A model generated the notes under the pieces. It was not told the origin of the DNA, did no database searches, and was given only the letters and a program-made list of their open reading frames with translations. A DNA stretch of 64,000 nucleotides, from contig NZ_PVTY01000007.1 in the NCBI RefSeq assembly GCF_003003175.1, forward strand, positions 116,193 through 180,192, read 5' to 3'. The stretch comes from Nesterenkonia sandarakina (lineage in GTDB: Bacteria > Actinomycetota > Actinomycetes > Actinomycetales > Micrococcaceae). The first letter of the stretch is position 1; the number at the start of each line of letters is the position of its first letter. The position numbers were made by a program, and so were the translations under genes. Positions 36,909 through 51,277 of this stretch are shown here, piece by piece.

Positions 36909-38135
36909 TCAGCCTTCGAGTGCGTCGATGCCGGGCAGCGACTTGCCTTCGAGGTATTCCAGGCTGGCGCCGCCGCCGGTGGAGATGTGGCCGAAGCTGT
37001 CCTCGTCGAAGCCCAGCGCGCGCACGGCGGCTGCGGAGTCGCCGCCGCCGACCACGGTGAAGGCTTCGGTGGTGGTCAGCGCCTCGGCGACCGCGGCGGT
37101 GCCCTTGGCGAAGGCCTCCATCTCGAACACGCCCATGGGCCCGTTCCAGAAGACCGTCTTGGCCTGGGCGATCTCGGCGGCGAAGGCCTGGGAGGTCTCG
37201 GGTCCGATGTCCAGGCCGAGCGCCTCGGCGCCGGCGGCCCCGGACTCCAGGGCGTCCACCGGGAGCACCTCGACGTCGGCGTCGGCGGCGAAGGCCGAGG
37301 CCATCACGATGTCGGTGGGCAGCACGATCCGGCAGTTCTGCCGTTCGGCGGCCTCCAGGAAGCCCTTGACCGTGTCGAGCTTGTCGTTCTCCACCAGCGA
37401 CTTGCCGATGCCGTGGCCCTGGGCCTTGAGGAAGGTGAACACCATGCCGCCGCCCACCAGGAGCGTGTCGGCGCGGCTCATCAGGTTCTCGATGACGGCG
37501 AGCTTGTCGGAGACCTTGGACCCGCCGAGGACCACGGTGTAGGGCCGCTCCGGGGTCTCGGTGAGGCGCTGGAGCACCAGCAGCTCGTCGCGGACCAGGT
37601 CGCCCTGGTAGGCGGGGAGCTTCGTGGTGATGTCGGCGACCGAGGCGTGGGCGCGGTGCACGGCGCCGAAGGCGTCGTTGACGTAGGCGCCGTCGGTGCC
37701 GGTCAGGGCGGCGAGCTCGGCGGCCAGGCTGGCCCGCTCGGCGTCGTCCTTGGAGGTCTCGCGCGGGTCGAAGCGGACGTTCTCCAGCAGCAGGATCTGA
37801 CCGGGCTCCAGCGCGGCGGCCTTCTCCTGGGCGCTGGGGCCGACGAGGTCATCGGCGCGCAGCACGTCGACCTTGCTGAGCTCGGCCATCCGGGCGGCCA
37901 CGGGGGCCAGCGAGTACTGCGGGTCGGGCTCGCCCTTGGGGCGGCCCAGGTGCGCGGTGACCAGCACCCGGGCGCCGGCGGCGGCGAGCTTCTCGAGCAC
38001 CGGCAGCGAGGCGCGGATGCGGCCGTCGTCGGTGACGACACCATCCTTCAGCGGCACGTTGAGGTCGGAGCGGACGAGCACGCGGCGCCCGTCCAGGCCT
38101 TCGGAGAGCAGGGCGTCAAGGGTGGCTGCAGTCAT
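36909..38135 (-). CDS. pgk: Phosphoglycerate kinase
   Basis: Pgk makes ATP from 1,3-bisphosphoglycerate in glycolysis. The 408-residue product has [60 protein letters not shown], and at the C-terminal nucleotide site [20 protein letters not shown] and [15 protein letters not shown]. No ribosome site precedes the ATG; instead TACCCT lies six bases upstream, so a leaderless transcript separate from gap is likely. It lies 203 bp downstream of gap. Confidence 0.97.
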   Translation of the reverse strand: MTAATLDALLSEGLDGRRVLVRSDLNVPLKDGVVTDDGRIRASLPVLEKLAAAGARVLVTAHLGRPKGEPDPQYSLAPVAARMAELSKVDVLRADDLVGPSAQEKAAALEPGQILLLENVRFDPRETSKDDAERASLAAELAALTGTDGAYVNDAFGAVHRAHASVADITTKLPAYQGDLVRDELLVLQRLTETPERPYTVVLGGSKVSDKLAVIENLMSRADTLLVGGGMVFTFLKAQGHGIGKSLVENDKLDTVKGFLEAAERQNCRIVLPTDIVMASAFAADADVEVLPVDALESGAAGAEALGLDIGPETSQAFAAEIAQAKTVFWNGPMGVFEMEAFAKGTAAVAEALTTTEAFTVVGGGDSAAAVRALGFDEDSFGHISTGGGASLEYLEGKSLPGIDALEG

Positions 38136-38141
38136 GTGATC

Positions 38142-38147
38142 AGGGTA
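38142..38147 (-). promoter_or_regulatory. -10 element for pgk (leaderless)
   Basis: TACCCT is six bases before the ATG at 38135, giving pgk-tpiA-secG its own promoter independent of gap. Confidence 0.45.
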
Positions 38148-38280
38148 CCAATCGCTGGAAGGGAGAGACAGGGAGCTGGGGGCCGGAGGGCGGGCGCCGC
38201 GTCACGGCCGGTTCAGGCCAGAACAGATCAGGACCGGCCAGAACAACAACGACGACGACGCGCCGGTGCCGCACGGCAGA

Positions 38281-38317
38281 GGCCCCGGTCCCGACGAGGA
38301 TTCGTCGAGCCGGGGCC
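38281..38317 (-). terminator. GC-rich stem-loop downstream of gap
   Basis: GGCCCCGG at 38281-38288 pairs with CCGGGGCC at 38310-38317, with inner CGACGA/TCGTCG. It starts about 20 bases after the gap stop on the minus strand. There is no T-run, so termination would be partial. Confidence 0.45.
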
Positions 38318-38338
38318 CTTGCGGTCAGGCGAGCTGGA

Positions 38339-39683
<1,345 letters not shown>

Positions 39684-40307
39684 TCAGGGAGTGATCAGCT
39701 TGGAGGCGCCCGAGCGAGCGGCTTCGAGGCGCGCGGCGACGTCGGACCAGTTGATGATGTTCCAGAAGGCCTTCACGTAGTCAGGCTTGACGTTCTGGTA
39801 GTCCAGGTAGAAGGCGTGCTCCCACATGTCCAGCATCAGCAGCGGGATGGTGCCCACGGGCACGCCGTTCTGCTGGTCATAGAACTGCTCGATGACCACG
39901 TTGCCGCCGACGGGCTCGTAGGCGAGGATCGCCCAGCCGGAGCCCTGGATGGTCAGCGCGGCAGAGGTGAACTGCTGCTGGAAGGCCTCGAAGGAGCCGA
40001 AGTACTCGTCGATGGCTGCTGCCAGCTCACCCTCGGGGCGCTCCTGGCCCTCTGGGGAGAGGTTCTTCCAGAAGATCGAGTGGTTGGTGTGGCCGCCGAG
40101 GTTGAACTGCAGGTCCTTGAGCAGCTTCGGGGTGGTGGCGTAGTCGCCCTTCTCGCGGGCTTCGGCCAGCTTCTCCAGCGCGGTGTTGGCGCCGGTGACG
40201 TAGGTCTGGTGGTGCTTGGAGTGGTGGAGCTCCATGATGCGAGCCGAGATGTGCGGCTCGAGCGCAGAGTAGTCGTAGTCCAATTCAGGAAGCGTGAAGT
40301 CAGTCAA
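39684..40307 (-). CDS. sodA: Superoxide dismutase (Fe/Mn family)
   Basis: The enzyme converts superoxide to hydrogen peroxide and oxygen. The 207-residue product has metal-ligand His in SALEPHISARIMELHHSKHH, then LGGHTNHSIFWKNLSPEGQE, SGWAILAYEPVGG, and the Asp/His ligands in MLDMWEHAFYLDYQNVKPDY. Fe or Mn use cannot be decided from sequence alone. The start is TTG, supported by a strong AGGAGG five bases upstream. The gene sits between whiA and gap, which are usually adjacent in related genomes, so it may be an insertion in this lineage. Confidence 0.96.
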   Translation of the reverse strand: MTDFTLPELDYDYSALEPHISARIMELHHSKHHQTYVTGANTALEKLAEAREKGDYATTPKLLKDLQFNLGGHTNHSIFWKNLSPEGQERPEGELAAAIDEYFGSFEAFQQQFTSAALTIQGSGWAILAYEPVGGNVVIEQFYDQQNGVPVGTIPLLMLDMWEHAFYLDYQNVKPDYVKAFWNIINWSDVAARLEAARSGASKLITP

Positions 40308-40519
40308 AATGTCCTCCTAGACACAGGGGTTCGTCGAGGCCAGCTGCACCCCAACTCGGTTCTCATCCTATGCCGTGAGGGCATCGCCATAAAGAGGATT
40401 GACGCCTATGACCTGCGGTGTTCACCACCGGAGTAACTGCCGTGTGAGGTGGGCCTCAGGCCCGGGGAGACCAGCCTCAGGCCTCGCGGAACCCAGCCTC
40501 AACCCTGCAGAACCCAGCC

Positions 40520-41500
40520 TCAGCCGTCGAGCATGTCCGGGGTGACGCTGGATTCGGTGCCGGGGATCTTCAGCTCGGAGGCCTGCTTGTCCGCCATGGC
40601 CAGCAGCCGGCGGATCCGTCCGGCGATCGCGTCCTTGGTCATCGGTGGATCGGCGAGCCGGCCGAGCTCGTCCAGGGAGGCCTGCTTATGCGCCAGCCGG
40701 AGCTCGCCGGCGTATTTGAGGTGGTACGGGGCGTCGTCGCCGAGGATCTCGAGGGCGCGCTGGACGCGGGCGCCGGCGGCGACGGCGGCCTGGGCGGAGC
40801 GGCGCAGGTTGGCGTCGTCGAAGTTGGCCAGTCGGTTGGCGGTGGCGCGGACCTCTTTGCGCATCCGGCGCTCCTCCCAGACCAGCAGGGTCTGGTGGGC
40901 GCCCATGAGGGTGAGCAGCTTCGCGATGGAGTCGCCGTCGCGGATCACGACGCGGTCCACGCTGCGCACCTCGCGGGCCTTGGCCGGGATGCCGAGCCGG
41001 CGGGCGGAGCCGACCAGGGCCAGGGCGGCCTCGGGGCCGGGGCAGGTGACCTCCAGCGAGGAGGAGCGTCCGGGTTCGGTGAGCGAGCCGTGGGCCAGGA
41101 ACGCGCCGCGCCAGGCGGAGACGGCGTCGGCCATGGACCCGTTGACGACCACCGAGGGCAGGCCGCGCACGGGGCGGCCGCGGGCGTCGAGCAGACCGGT
41201 CTGCCGGGCTAGCGCCTCGCCGTCGCGGACGACGCGGACCACAAAGCGGGAGCCGCGCTTGAGCCCGTTGCCGGAGACCACGATCACCTCAGGGTTGTGC
41301 CCATAGACCTCGGTGATGGTGGTCTTGAGCCGCCGCGCGGTGGCCGCGTGGTCCAGCTCGGCCTCGATCACGATCCGACCAGAGATGATGTGCAGTCCCC
41401 CGGCGAAGCGGAGCATGGCCGAAACCTCGGCCTTCCGCTCGGAGGTGGTCTTGACGTGTTGGCGGGAGAGCTCTTCTTTGACCGACTCGGTCAGCGCCAT
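40520..41500 (-). CDS. whiA: DNA-binding protein WhiA
   Basis: WhiA is a transcription factor conserved in Gram-positives, required for sporulation in Streptomyces and linked to cell division elsewhere. The 326-residue product begins [20 protein letters not shown], has the LAGLIDADG-like N-terminal domain with [14 protein letters not shown], and ends with the helix-turn-helix region [20 protein letters not shown] followed by [12 protein letters not shown]. The start at 41500 is chosen because AGAGGAC lies eight bases upstream; the frame stays open 117 codons further in arginine-rich, non-coding-looking sequence. It is the last of uvrC-rapZ-yvcK-whiA. Confidence 0.95.
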   Translation of the reverse strand: MALTESVKEELSRQHVKTTSERKAEVSAMLRFAGGLHIISGRIVIEAELDHAATARRLKTTITEVYGHNPEVIVVSGNGLKRGSRFVVRVVRDGEALARQTGLLDARGRPVRGLPSVVVNGSMADAVSAWRGAFLAHGSLTEPGRSSSLEVTCPGPEAALALVGSARRLGIPAKAREVRSVDRVVIRDGDSIAKLLTLMGAHQTLLVWEERRMRKEVRATANRLANFDDANLRRSAQAAVAAGARVQRALEILGDDAPYHLKYAGELRLAHKQASLDELGRLADPPMTKDAIAGRIRRLLAMADKQASELKIPGTESSVTPDMLDG

Positions 41501-41571
41501 ATGTGTTGTCCTCTGGTCTTCGTGTGATGCTGATCCGTCATCGTACCCAATGCCCCTGAGCGCGGTGCCGC

Positions 41572-42594
41572 TCAGCCCCCGAAGACCTCGCTGAACGCGA
41601 TGGCCAGCCGCAGCGGGTCGTGCACATCCGGCTGACCTGCCTTGGCGACGTCGTGATACCGCACCTCGGCGCCGAGCAGCCCGGCCGCCTCCGCGAACTC
41701 TTCGCGCTCCTGACCTGGGACTGATGCGGGATCCGCGATGATGCGGTGCACACGCAGTCCGGGGGCATAGTGATGAAGGACTCGCAGATGTTCGGCGGGG
41801 CTCATCCCGGCGGTCTCGTCGGTGTGCGGTGTGAGGTTCATCACGATACACCGCCGGGCCTCGGTCTCATAGAGAGCGTCCCGGAGCTCGGGCAGCAGCA
41901 GATGCGGCAGCACCGAGGTGTACCAGGAGCCAGGTCCTAACACCACCCAGTCACTGAGCTCGATGGCGGTGAGCGCCTCGGCGCAGGCCGAGGCCTCGGC
42001 CGGGTGCAGCTGCACATCGCGGAGCCGGCCCAGGCTGCCGGCGGTGGCCAGGGCGACCTGGGAGGAGAGCCGGTCCCCGTTGTTGAACGGCGCCTCGAGA
42101 CCGGACTGGCCCTCGAGCGGCTCCACGACGCCGGACATGGTCAGCGGCTGCCGGGACATGGGCAGCACCTGGCCGCGGGCGCCGAGCAGGGTCCCGGCCC
42201 AGCGCAGCCCCTCCACGGAGTCACCGATGAGCTCCCAGAGCGCGACGATGAGCAGGTTGCCCATGGCGTGGTCGTCCAGGCTGCCGGTGACGCCCTCGCG
42301 GGAGCGGAACCGGTGCTGCATGACCTGGGCCCAGGTGCGGCCCCATTCGGTGTCGTCGCACAGCGCGGCCAGCGCCATCCGGAGGTCTCCGGGGGGCAGC
42401 ACGTCCATGTCCTCGCGGAGCCGGCCGGAGGAGCCGCCGTCGTCGGCCACGGTGACGATCGCGGTGAGGTGCTCCGCCGCGATTACGCGCAGCGCCGAGA
42501 GCGTGGCGGAGAGCCCGTGTCCCCCGCCGAGGGCGGAGACCCGGAAGGAGCCGCGGGCGGAGCTGCGTGGCTGGGGCTGGGCGTTCTGGCTCAC
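41572..42594 (-). CDS. yvcK: YvcK/CofD-family gluconeogenesis factor
   Basis: YvcK proteins bind UDP-sugars and influence carbon flux and cell-wall synthesis; the fold is that of 2-phospho-L-lactate transferase (CofD). The 340-residue product has [40 protein letters not shown] with [13 protein letters not shown], and [20 protein letters not shown]-terminal region with [20 protein letters not shown] follows. The start is GTG at 42594, three bases after the rapZ stop. The set rapZ-yvcK-whiA is conserved across Gram-positives. Confidence 0.93.
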   Translation of the reverse strand: MSQNAQPQPRSSARGSFRVSALGGGHGLSATLSALRVIAAEHLTAIVTVADDGGSSGRLREDMDVLPPGDLRMALAALCDDTEWGRTWAQVMQHRFRSREGVTGSLDDHAMGNLLIVALWELIGDSVEGLRWAGTLLGARGQVLPMSRQPLTMSGVVEPLEGQSGLEAPFNNGDRLSSQVALATAGSLGRLRDVQLHPAEASACAEALTAIELSDWVVLGPGSWYTSVLPHLLLPELRDALYETEARRCIVMNLTPHTDETAGMSPAEHLRVLHHYAPGLRVHRIIADPASVPGQEREEFAEAAGLLGAEVRYHDVAKAGQPDVHDPLRLAIAFSEVFGG

Positions 42595-42597
42595 GCC

Positions 42598-43491
42598 TTA
42601 CTCACGTCCCAGATCACGGTGGATGGTGTTCACCGTGACGTTGGGCAGCTGGCTCAGGCGGCGGGCGAGCTCTTCGGAGACGGCGACGGAGCGGTGCTTG
42701 CCGCCGGTGCAGCCGACGGAGATGTTGGCGTAGTGCTTGTTCTCGCGGCGGTAGCCCTCGATGACCGGGCGCAGCGATTCCACGTAGTTGTCCAGGAAGT
42801 CCCCGGTGCCCTCGTTGCCGAGCACGTACTCGCTGACTTCGGGGTCCAGGCCGGTGTGTGCGCGCAGCTCGGGCACCCAGTGCGGGTTGGGGATGAAGCG
42901 CATATCGGCGATGAAGTTGGCGTCGGCAGGGACCCCGTATTTGAAGCCGAAGCTCATCACGTTGAGCCGGAGCTGGACCGGGCCGTCCTCGTTGAAGATC
43001 TCGGTGATCTCGCGGGCCAGCCCGTGGACGTTGAGGTCGGTGGTGTCGAGCACGATCTCCGCGGCGGCCTTGACCTCCTTGAGCAGGTCACGCTCGGCGG
43101 TGATGCCGTCGAGGATCCGGCCGGAGCCCTGCAGCGGGTGCGGCCGGCGGCCCTGTTCGAAGCGGCGGACCAGCAGCGCGTCGGAGGAGTCCAGGAAGAG
43201 CATCCGGTAGGTCACCCCGGTGGCCTTGAGCTGCTCCAGGGCACCGAGCATGTCGGAGAACAGCGCGCGGGTGCGCACGTCGATCACGACGGCCAGCTTC
43301 TCCATGGACCCGGGGTGCCGGGAGATGATGTCGATCATGGTGGTGATGAGCTCCGGCGGGAGCCCCTCGACCACGTACCAGCCCAGGTCCTCCAGGGCGT
43401 GGGCAGCGGTGGTGCGGCCGGCACCGGACATGCCGGTGACGATCAACAGTTCGTTCTCGGGCGGCTTCACCGGGGTCAGACCAACATCCAT
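42598..43491 (-). CDS. rapZ: RNase adapter protein RapZ
   Basis: RapZ-family proteins are P-loop proteins; in E. coli RapZ guides RNase E to small RNAs of glucosamine-6-phosphate control, and in Gram-positives the role is not fixed. The 297-residue product has Walker A VTGMSGAGRTTAAHALEDLG, VVIDVRTRALFSD, RMLFLDSSDALLVRRFEQGR and the C-terminal NISVGCTGGKHRSVAVSEEL. The ATG at 43491 is preferred to a TTG two codons upstream because the -10 element TAGGCT is six bases before the ATG. It lies 61 bp or so from uvrC and is the first gene of the rapZ-yvcK pair. Confidence 0.95.
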   Translation of the reverse strand: MDVGLTPVKPPENELLIVTGMSGAGRTTAAHALEDLGWYVVEGLPPELITTMIDIISRHPGSMEKLAVVIDVRTRALFSDMLGALEQLKATGVTYRMLFLDSSDALLVRRFEQGRRPHPLQGSGRILDGITAERDLLKEVKAAAEIVLDTTDLNVHGLAREITEIFNEDGPVQLRLNVMSFGFKYGVPADANFIADMRFIPNPHWVPELRAHTGLDPEVSEYVLGNEGTGDFLDNYVESLRPVIEGYRRENKHYANISVGCTGGKHRSVAVSEELARRLSQLPNVTVNTIHRDLGRE

Positions 43492-43497
43492 GCTCAA

Positions 43498-43503
43498 AGC
43501 CTA
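43498..43503 (-). promoter_or_regulatory. -10 element for rapZ (leaderless)
   Basis: TAGGCT is six bases before the ATG at 43491 and overlaps the alternative TTG codon region, so the ATG must be the start if this promoter is used. Confidence 0.5.
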
Positions 43504-43558
43504 TCTGCCGGGTATGACAAGGGTGAACCCCCGGTTCAGGCCCTGGTTTAGGCCCAGG

Positions 43559-45586
43559 TCAGACCTCAGCGGCAGGCGTCTCCGCATGCAGGTGGTCGAG
43601 GATCTTCTGCGCGGTGCCGCGGCCCATGCCGGGAACCTCGATGATCTCCTCCAGGCTGGCCTTCTTCAGGTTCGCCACCGAGCCGAAGTGCGCGACGACG
43701 GCGGCGCGGCGGCTCGACCCCAGGCCCGGCACGTCGTCGAGCGCCGAGGCGGTCATCGCCTTGGACCGCTTGGACCGGTGGTAGGCGATGGCGAAGCGGT
43801 GGGCCTCGTCGCGGATCCGCTGCAGCATGTAGAGCGCCTCGGAGGAGCGCGGGAGCACCAGCGGGAAGTCGTCCCCGGGCAGCCAGACCTCTTCGAGGCG
43901 CTTGGCCAGGCCGACGACGGGCAGGTCGGTGATCCCGAGGTCATCCAGCGCCTGCCGGGCCACGTTGACCTGCGGCTGGCCGCCGTCGACGACGACCAGG
44001 CTGGGCGGATACGCGAAGCGCTCGGCCTCGCGCTCCACCACGGTGGAGTCCTTGGTGCCGACCGTGGAAGCGCCGTCTGCGGCAGACTCCCCCGCAGCAG
44101 GCTCCCCCGCAGCAGCTTCGGCCGGGTCAGATGAGTCAGCAACCTCCACCGCGGCCTCCGACTGGGCCTGGTCCTTCAGGTGCCGGGCGAACCGGCGAGT
44201 GATCACGTCGTACATCGCGGAGGTGTCATCCCGCGCGGCGTCGCCCTTGATCGCGAAGCGCCGGTAGTCGCGCTTCTTGGAGAGTCCGTCCTCGAGCACC
44301 ACCATCGAGGCGACCACGTTGGTGCCGGAGGTGTGGGAGATGTCGAAGCATTCGATGCGCAGCAGCGGCTCGGCGGCGCCCAGCGCCTCCTGCAGGTCGC
44401 GCAGCGCGGCGGAGCGGGTGGTGATGTCGGAGTTGCGCCGGGACTTGTGCAGCGCCAGCGCCTGGGCGGCGTTCTCCTGCACGGTGCCCAGCAGGGCGGC
44501 CTTGTCCCCGCGCTGCGGCACGCGCAGGCTGATCTGCGCCCTGCCCTCGCCCGAGTCGCTGCGCAGCTGGCGCAGCCAGGCGGTCATCTCCTCGGCGTTG
44601 TCCGGCAGCGCCGGGACCAGCACCTCGGGCGGGATCCGTTCGGTGTCGGCCATGGAGCCGTAGACCTGCATCAGCAGCTGCTCGACCATCGCGCCGGCGT
44701 CGGTCTCCTCGACCTTCTCCACGACCCAGCCGCGCTGGCCGCGGATCCGGCCCTGCCGGACATGGAAGACCTGGGCGGCAGCCTCGAGCTCGTCCTCGGC
44801 GAAGGCGAAGATGTCGGCCTCGGTGTCCTCGGAGAGCACCACGGCGTTGCGTTCGAAGACCCGGCGGATGGCCTCGAGGTCGTCGCGGTGCCGGCCGGCG
44901 TCCTCGTAGCGCAGCTCGGCCACGGCGGCCTTCATCTGGTTCTCGATCCGCTTCACGTGGGGGCCGGGGCGTCCGGCCATCACCTCGCAGAACTCCTCGG
45001 CGAGCTTGCGGTGGTCTTCTTCGCTGATCTGCCCCACGCAGGGCGCGGCGCATTTGCCGATGTAGCCCAGCAGGCACGGCCGGCCGGAGGCCTTGGCGCG
45101 CTTGAACACCCCGGCGGAGCAGGAGCGGACCGGGAAGACCCGGAGCATGGTGTCCACGGTCTCGCGGATCGCCTTGGCCGGGTAGAAGGGACCGAAGTAC
45201 TTCACGCCGGGCTTCTTGTCCCCGCGCATCACCTGGACCCGCGGGTACTTCTCGTTCATGGTGACCGCGAGGTAGGGGTAGGACTTGTCGTCGCGGTACA
45301 TGATGTTGAACCGCGGGGCGTGCTGCTTGATCCAGGTGTATTCGAGCTGGATCGCTTCGAGCTCGGAGCCGACCACGGTCCATTCCACGCTGGCCGCGGC
45401 GTGGACCATGGCGTAGGTCTTAGGGTGCAGCGTGTTGACCCGGGCGAAGTAGGAGTTCAGCCGGGAGCGCAGGTTCTTGGCCTTGCCCACGTAGACCACC
45501 CGGCCGTGCGGATCGATGAAGCGGTAGACCCCGGGGGTGGTGGGGATCTCCCCGGTCTTCGGACGGTAGGAGGAGGGATCAGCCAT
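43559..45586 (-). CDS. uvrC: Excinuclease ABC subunit C (UvrC)
   Basis: UvrC cuts the damaged strand on both sides of a lesion during nucleotide excision repair. The 675-residue product has the GIY-YIG nuclease TTPGVYRFIDPHGRVVYVGK, a Cys cluster region LLGYIGKCAAPCVGQISEED, a UvrB-binding UVR motif around PHVKRIENQMKAAVAELRYE, an RNase H-like nuclease domain with FDISHTSGTNVVASMVVLED, and C-terminal helix-hairpin-helix DDVPGLGSSRRAAVVAHFGS. An Ala/Glu/Ser-rich insertion of about 40 residues lies in the RNase H domain. The ATG overlaps the plsC stop by eight bases. Confidence 0.97.
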   Translation of the reverse strand: MADPSSYRPKTGEIPTTPGVYRFIDPHGRVVYVGKAKNLRSRLNSYFARVNTLHPKTYAMVHAAASVEWTVVGSELEAIQLEYTWIKQHAPRFNIMYRDDKSYPYLAVTMNEKYPRVQVMRGDKKPGVKYFGPFYPAKAIRETVDTMLRVFPVRSCSAGVFKRAKASGRPCLLGYIGKCAAPCVGQISEEDHRKLAEEFCEVMAGRPGPHVKRIENQMKAAVAELRYEDAGRHRDDLEAIRRVFERNAVVLSEDTEADIFAFAEDELEAAAQVFHVRQGRIRGQRGWVVEKVEETDAGAMVEQLLMQVYGSMADTERIPPEVLVPALPDNAEEMTAWLRQLRSDSGEGRAQISLRVPQRGDKAALLGTVQENAAQALALHKSRRNSDITTRSAALRDLQEALGAAEPLLRIECFDISHTSGTNVVASMVVLEDGLSKKRDYRRFAIKGDAARDDTSAMYDVITRRFARHLKDQAQSEAAVEVADSSDPAEAAAGEPAAGESAADGASTVGTKDSTVVEREAERFAYPPSLVVVDGGQPQVNVARQALDDLGITDLPVVGLAKRLEEVWLPGDDFPLVLPRSSEALYMLQRIRDEAHRFAIAYHRSKRSKAMTASALDDVPGLGSSRRAAVVAHFGSVANLKKASLEEIIEVPGMGRGTAQKILDHLHAETPAAEV

Positions 45587-46289
45587 GGTCCTCGGCGGGG
45601 GGCGCGTTGTACTTCTCGACCCGCTCCTGGCCGCTCAGCGCAGCGATCGAGTCCATGATCGCTTCGGTGGCGGCCCGGCGGGCGGGCAGCGGGTGCTTCC
45701 TGCCCAGCTTCTCGAACTGCAGCGGCTCCCCCACGTGCATCTCGAACTTGGTGGGCCGGATCATCCGGGAGTCCGGCTTCTGCAGCGCCTCGGTGCCGCG
45801 CAGCCCGACAGGGACGATGGGCAGCCCGGTGGCCACGGCGAGCCAGCCGACGCCGTTCTTGCCCCGGTAGAGCCGGCCGTCGCGGCTGCGGGTGCCCTCG
45901 GGGTAAATCCCGACGCCGTGGCCGGCCTCGGCGATGGCGCCGAGCTCGAAGAGCGCCTCCACCGAGGCGGACTGACGCTGCCGCTCCACCGGGACCGAGC
46001 CGACGGATTCGAAGAACAGCTTCATCGCGCGGCCCTTGACCCCGGTCTGGTTGAAGTACTCCGCCTTGGCGAAGAAGCTCACGGTGCGCGGGAACAGCGC
46101 CTGGATCAGCACCGAGTCCAGGAAGGAGAGGTGGTTGGACGCGACGATGAACCCGCCGGTGTCCGGGGTGTTCTCCAGTCCGGTGATGACCGGCCGGCAG
46201 GACAGCTTCACCGCGATCTCGAAGGTCTTGCGGACCGCATCGTTGGTGGCGACGCGCTGCGACTCCTGCGCCTCGGGGGTGGTGCTCAC
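45579..46289 (-). CDS. 1-acyl-sn-glycerol-3-phosphate acyltransferase
   Basis: The 236-residue product is a PlsC-type acyltransferase that makes phosphatidic acid from lysophosphatidic acid. It has the catalytic motif IVASNHLSFLDSVLIQALFP (NHxxxxD), the acceptor site FFESVGSVPVERQRQS, and GIYPEGTRSRDGRLYRGKNG (EGTRS). GGAGG lies six bases before the GTG start. It is encoded between uvrA and uvrC and overlaps uvrC by eight bases. Confidence 0.92.
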   Translation of the reverse strand: MSTTPEAQESQRVATNDAVRKTFEIAVKLSCRPVITGLENTPDTGGFIVASNHLSFLDSVLIQALFPRTVSFFAKAEYFNQTGVKGRAMKLFFESVGSVPVERQRQSASVEALFELGAIAEAGHGVGIYPEGTRSRDGRLYRGKNGVGWLAVATGLPIVPVGLRGTEALQKPDSRMIRPTKFEMHVGEPLQFEKLGRKHPLPARRAATEAIMDSIAALSGQERVEKYNAPPAEDHG

Positions 46290-46367
46290 CTGGTGCCTCC
46301 GCTTACTCGCTGATCAGCGACGTCGTCCTGCTGTGTGGAATGGGTGCCGGTCTGTGAACTGGCCCAC

Positions 46368-49364
<2,997 letters not shown>

Positions 49365-49371
49365 GTCGTTC

Positions 49372-49377
49372 AGTGTA
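49372..49377 (-). promoter_or_regulatory. -10 element for uvrA (leaderless)
   Basis: TACACT is seven bases before the GTG at 49364, and the LexA box overlaps the expected -35 area. Confidence 0.6.
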
Positions 49378-49392
49378 GAACCCCTGACGCGC

Positions 49393-49408
49393 TCGAACAA
49401 ACGTTCGA
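49393..49408. promoter_or_regulatory. LexA (SOS) box upstream of uvrA
   Basis: TCGAACAAACGTTCGA is a perfect match to the actinobacterial SOS box TCGAAC-N4-GTTCGA. It lies 15 bases upstream of the -10 element, where LexA would block RNA polymerase. Confidence 0.85.
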
Positions 49409-49546
49409 AGCGAGGGCGGGGTGGGGGCCGCGGGTGTGTTTCATTCGTTGCAGGAGTCCCTAAACGGTGATGCCGAACGTTTCACCGAGGCTAGTCTCGC
49501 TGTGCATCCACCCCTCCCCCGCGCCACGCTCACCCCGGAGATCACA

Positions 49547-51107
49547 GTGACTCAGACCGCCCACACCACCCACCAGTCTCCCCCTGCGCAGCGCACGGCA
49601 CCGCACCCCGCCCTGCACAACAAGGACCTCGGACCCGTCGGCCCGGATGAGAAGCGCTGGGGCTGGTTCGAGATCTCCAACGTCTGGACCAATGACGTGC
49701 AGTCCCTGGCCGGGTACACCCTGGCAGCCTCGCTGTTCATCGGCGCCGGGATCAACGGCTGGTACGTCTTCGCCGCGATCATCCTCGCCGGGGTCTTCGT
49801 GAACTGGCTGGTCAACCTCTCCGGCACCCCCGAGCGTCCGGCACGGCGTGCCCTATGCGGTGATGGCCCGGCCCTCGAGGGGCGTGCTGGGCGCCCGGTT
49901 CCCCGCGATGGTCCGCGGCGTGGTGGCGATCTTCTGGTACGGCGCGCAGACCTACTTCGCCTCCACCGCGGTGGCCCTGGCGTTCAACGCCGCGCTGGGC
50001 AGCCCGCAGACCGGCAGCTTCCTGGGCCTGGACGCGATCGGCTGGGTCTCCTATGTGATCGTCGCGCTGATCCAGGTCTGGCTGTTCACCCGCGGGATCG
50101 GCACCATCGCCAAGTTCCTGAACTTCGCCGGGCCCGCGGTCTACGTGGTGATGACGGTGCTGCTGATCGTGATCTGGGTCCGCGCCGGGTCCGACCTGCT
50201 CCCGGCGGTGGGCACGATCTTCAGCAACCAGGACGTCACCGGCTGGGCCGCGATCTCGGCCTTCGTCGGGGTGGTCGGCACCATGGTGGCCTACTTCGCC
50301 GCGGTGATCATCAACTTCGGCGACTTCTCCCGCTTCTCCAAGACCGAACGCTCCATGCGGATCGGCAACTTCACCGGACTGCCGATCTCGCTGGCCTTCT
50401 TCACGTTCCTGTCACTGTTCATCACCGCCGGCGCCTATGTGGTGTTCCAGGGCGGCACCGGGGAACCGCTGGACAACCCGACCGACATCGTCGCGCAGAC
50501 CGAGTCCGTGATCCTGGCGATCGTCGCGGCGATCACCTTCCTGCTGGCCACCGTGGGCATCAACCTGGTCGCCAACTTCATCCCCACCGTGGGCATCAAC
50601 CTGGTCGCCAACTTCATCCCGCCGGCCTATGACCTAGCGAACCTGGCCCCGCAGAAGATCAGCTTCCGCACCGGCGGCTACATCACCGCGGTCATCGGGT
50701 TCATCATCGGCGCGCTCTGGGTCGCGGTGATCGAACAGATCGGGCTGCCCACCTTCGTGGACACGCTCGGCGCGCTGCTGGCCCCGCTCTATGGGGTGCT
50801 GATCGTGGACTACTACATCATCCGGCGCAGCCAGATCTCCACACCGGACCTGTTCAGCATGGATCCGGCCGGACCGTACTACTACACCCGCGGCTGGAAC
50901 CTGCGCGCGATCGCGGCCTTCGGCGTCGCGGCGATCTTCGCGGTGCTCACGGTCTGGGTCCCGGCGCTGGCCGGCCTGGCCGGGTTCGCGTGGATCATCG
51001 GCGCGGCCCTGGGCGGACTATTCCACTGGCTGGTGATGCGCGGACAGGCCACTGCCGGAGCACAGAGCACCCAGCAGACGACGACGCCGGCCGCCGCTCC
51101 CCGGTGA
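49547..51107 (+). pseudogene. NCS1-family nucleobase/hydantoin transporter, frameshifted
   Basis: The product resembles nucleobase:cation symporters (NCS1): GPVGPDEKRWGWFEISNVWT, VQSLAGYTLAASLFIGAGIN, then VPYAVMARPSRGVLGARFPA and VIINFGDFSRFSKTERSMRI. The first part (GTG at 49547, GGAG upstream) is in one frame up to about 49835; the rest continues in the +1 frame to 51107. Removing one G of CCGG near 49839 would restore continuity. A 36-bp in-frame tandem duplication lies in the seventh or eighth helix. The frameshift makes a full-length transporter impossible unless it is a sequencing error. Substrates in the family are uracil, allantoin or hydantoins. Confidence 0.75.
50569..50640 (+). 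repeat. 36-bp tandem duplication inside the NCS1 gene
   Basis: Two adjacent 36-base units each encode TVGINLVANFIP; the repeat boundary is approximate. It adds 12 residues within a hydrophobic segment. Confidence 0.85.
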
Positions 51108-51147
51108 CGCTGACTCCCAGTGATCCGGCCTCCCGGTGAGGCCCCCG

Positions 51148-51217
51148 TTGAGGGGCGGATTCCCCGAGTACCTGCTACGGATTTCATGCCCAGGTATTCG
51201 AACATTCCGCCCCTCAA
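51148..51217. repeat. Palindromic element, TTGAGGGGCGGA family, copy 3
   Basis: TTGAGGGGCGGA at 51148-51159 and TCCGCCCCTCAA at 51206-51217 are perfect 12-bp arms with 46 bases between. It lies between the NCS1 pseudogene and the HAD gene. Confidence 0.8.
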
Positions 51218-51265
51218 AAGAGGTGTTCTTGATCACGCTGGGGACTCCGCACAATGCGACCATGT

Positions 51266-51271
51266 GAGAAT
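51266..51271 (+). promoter_or_regulatory. Possible -10 element for the HAD gene at 51278
   Basis: GAGAAT is six bases before the GTG at 51278; it is weaker than the TANNNT hexamers elsewhere. Confidence 0.35.
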
Positions 51272-51277
51272 GGCCCC

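Noticed and set aside
38281..38317. tRNA or structured RNA after gap
   Set aside because: Only a single GC-rich hairpin is present; no cloverleaf or known RNA motif.
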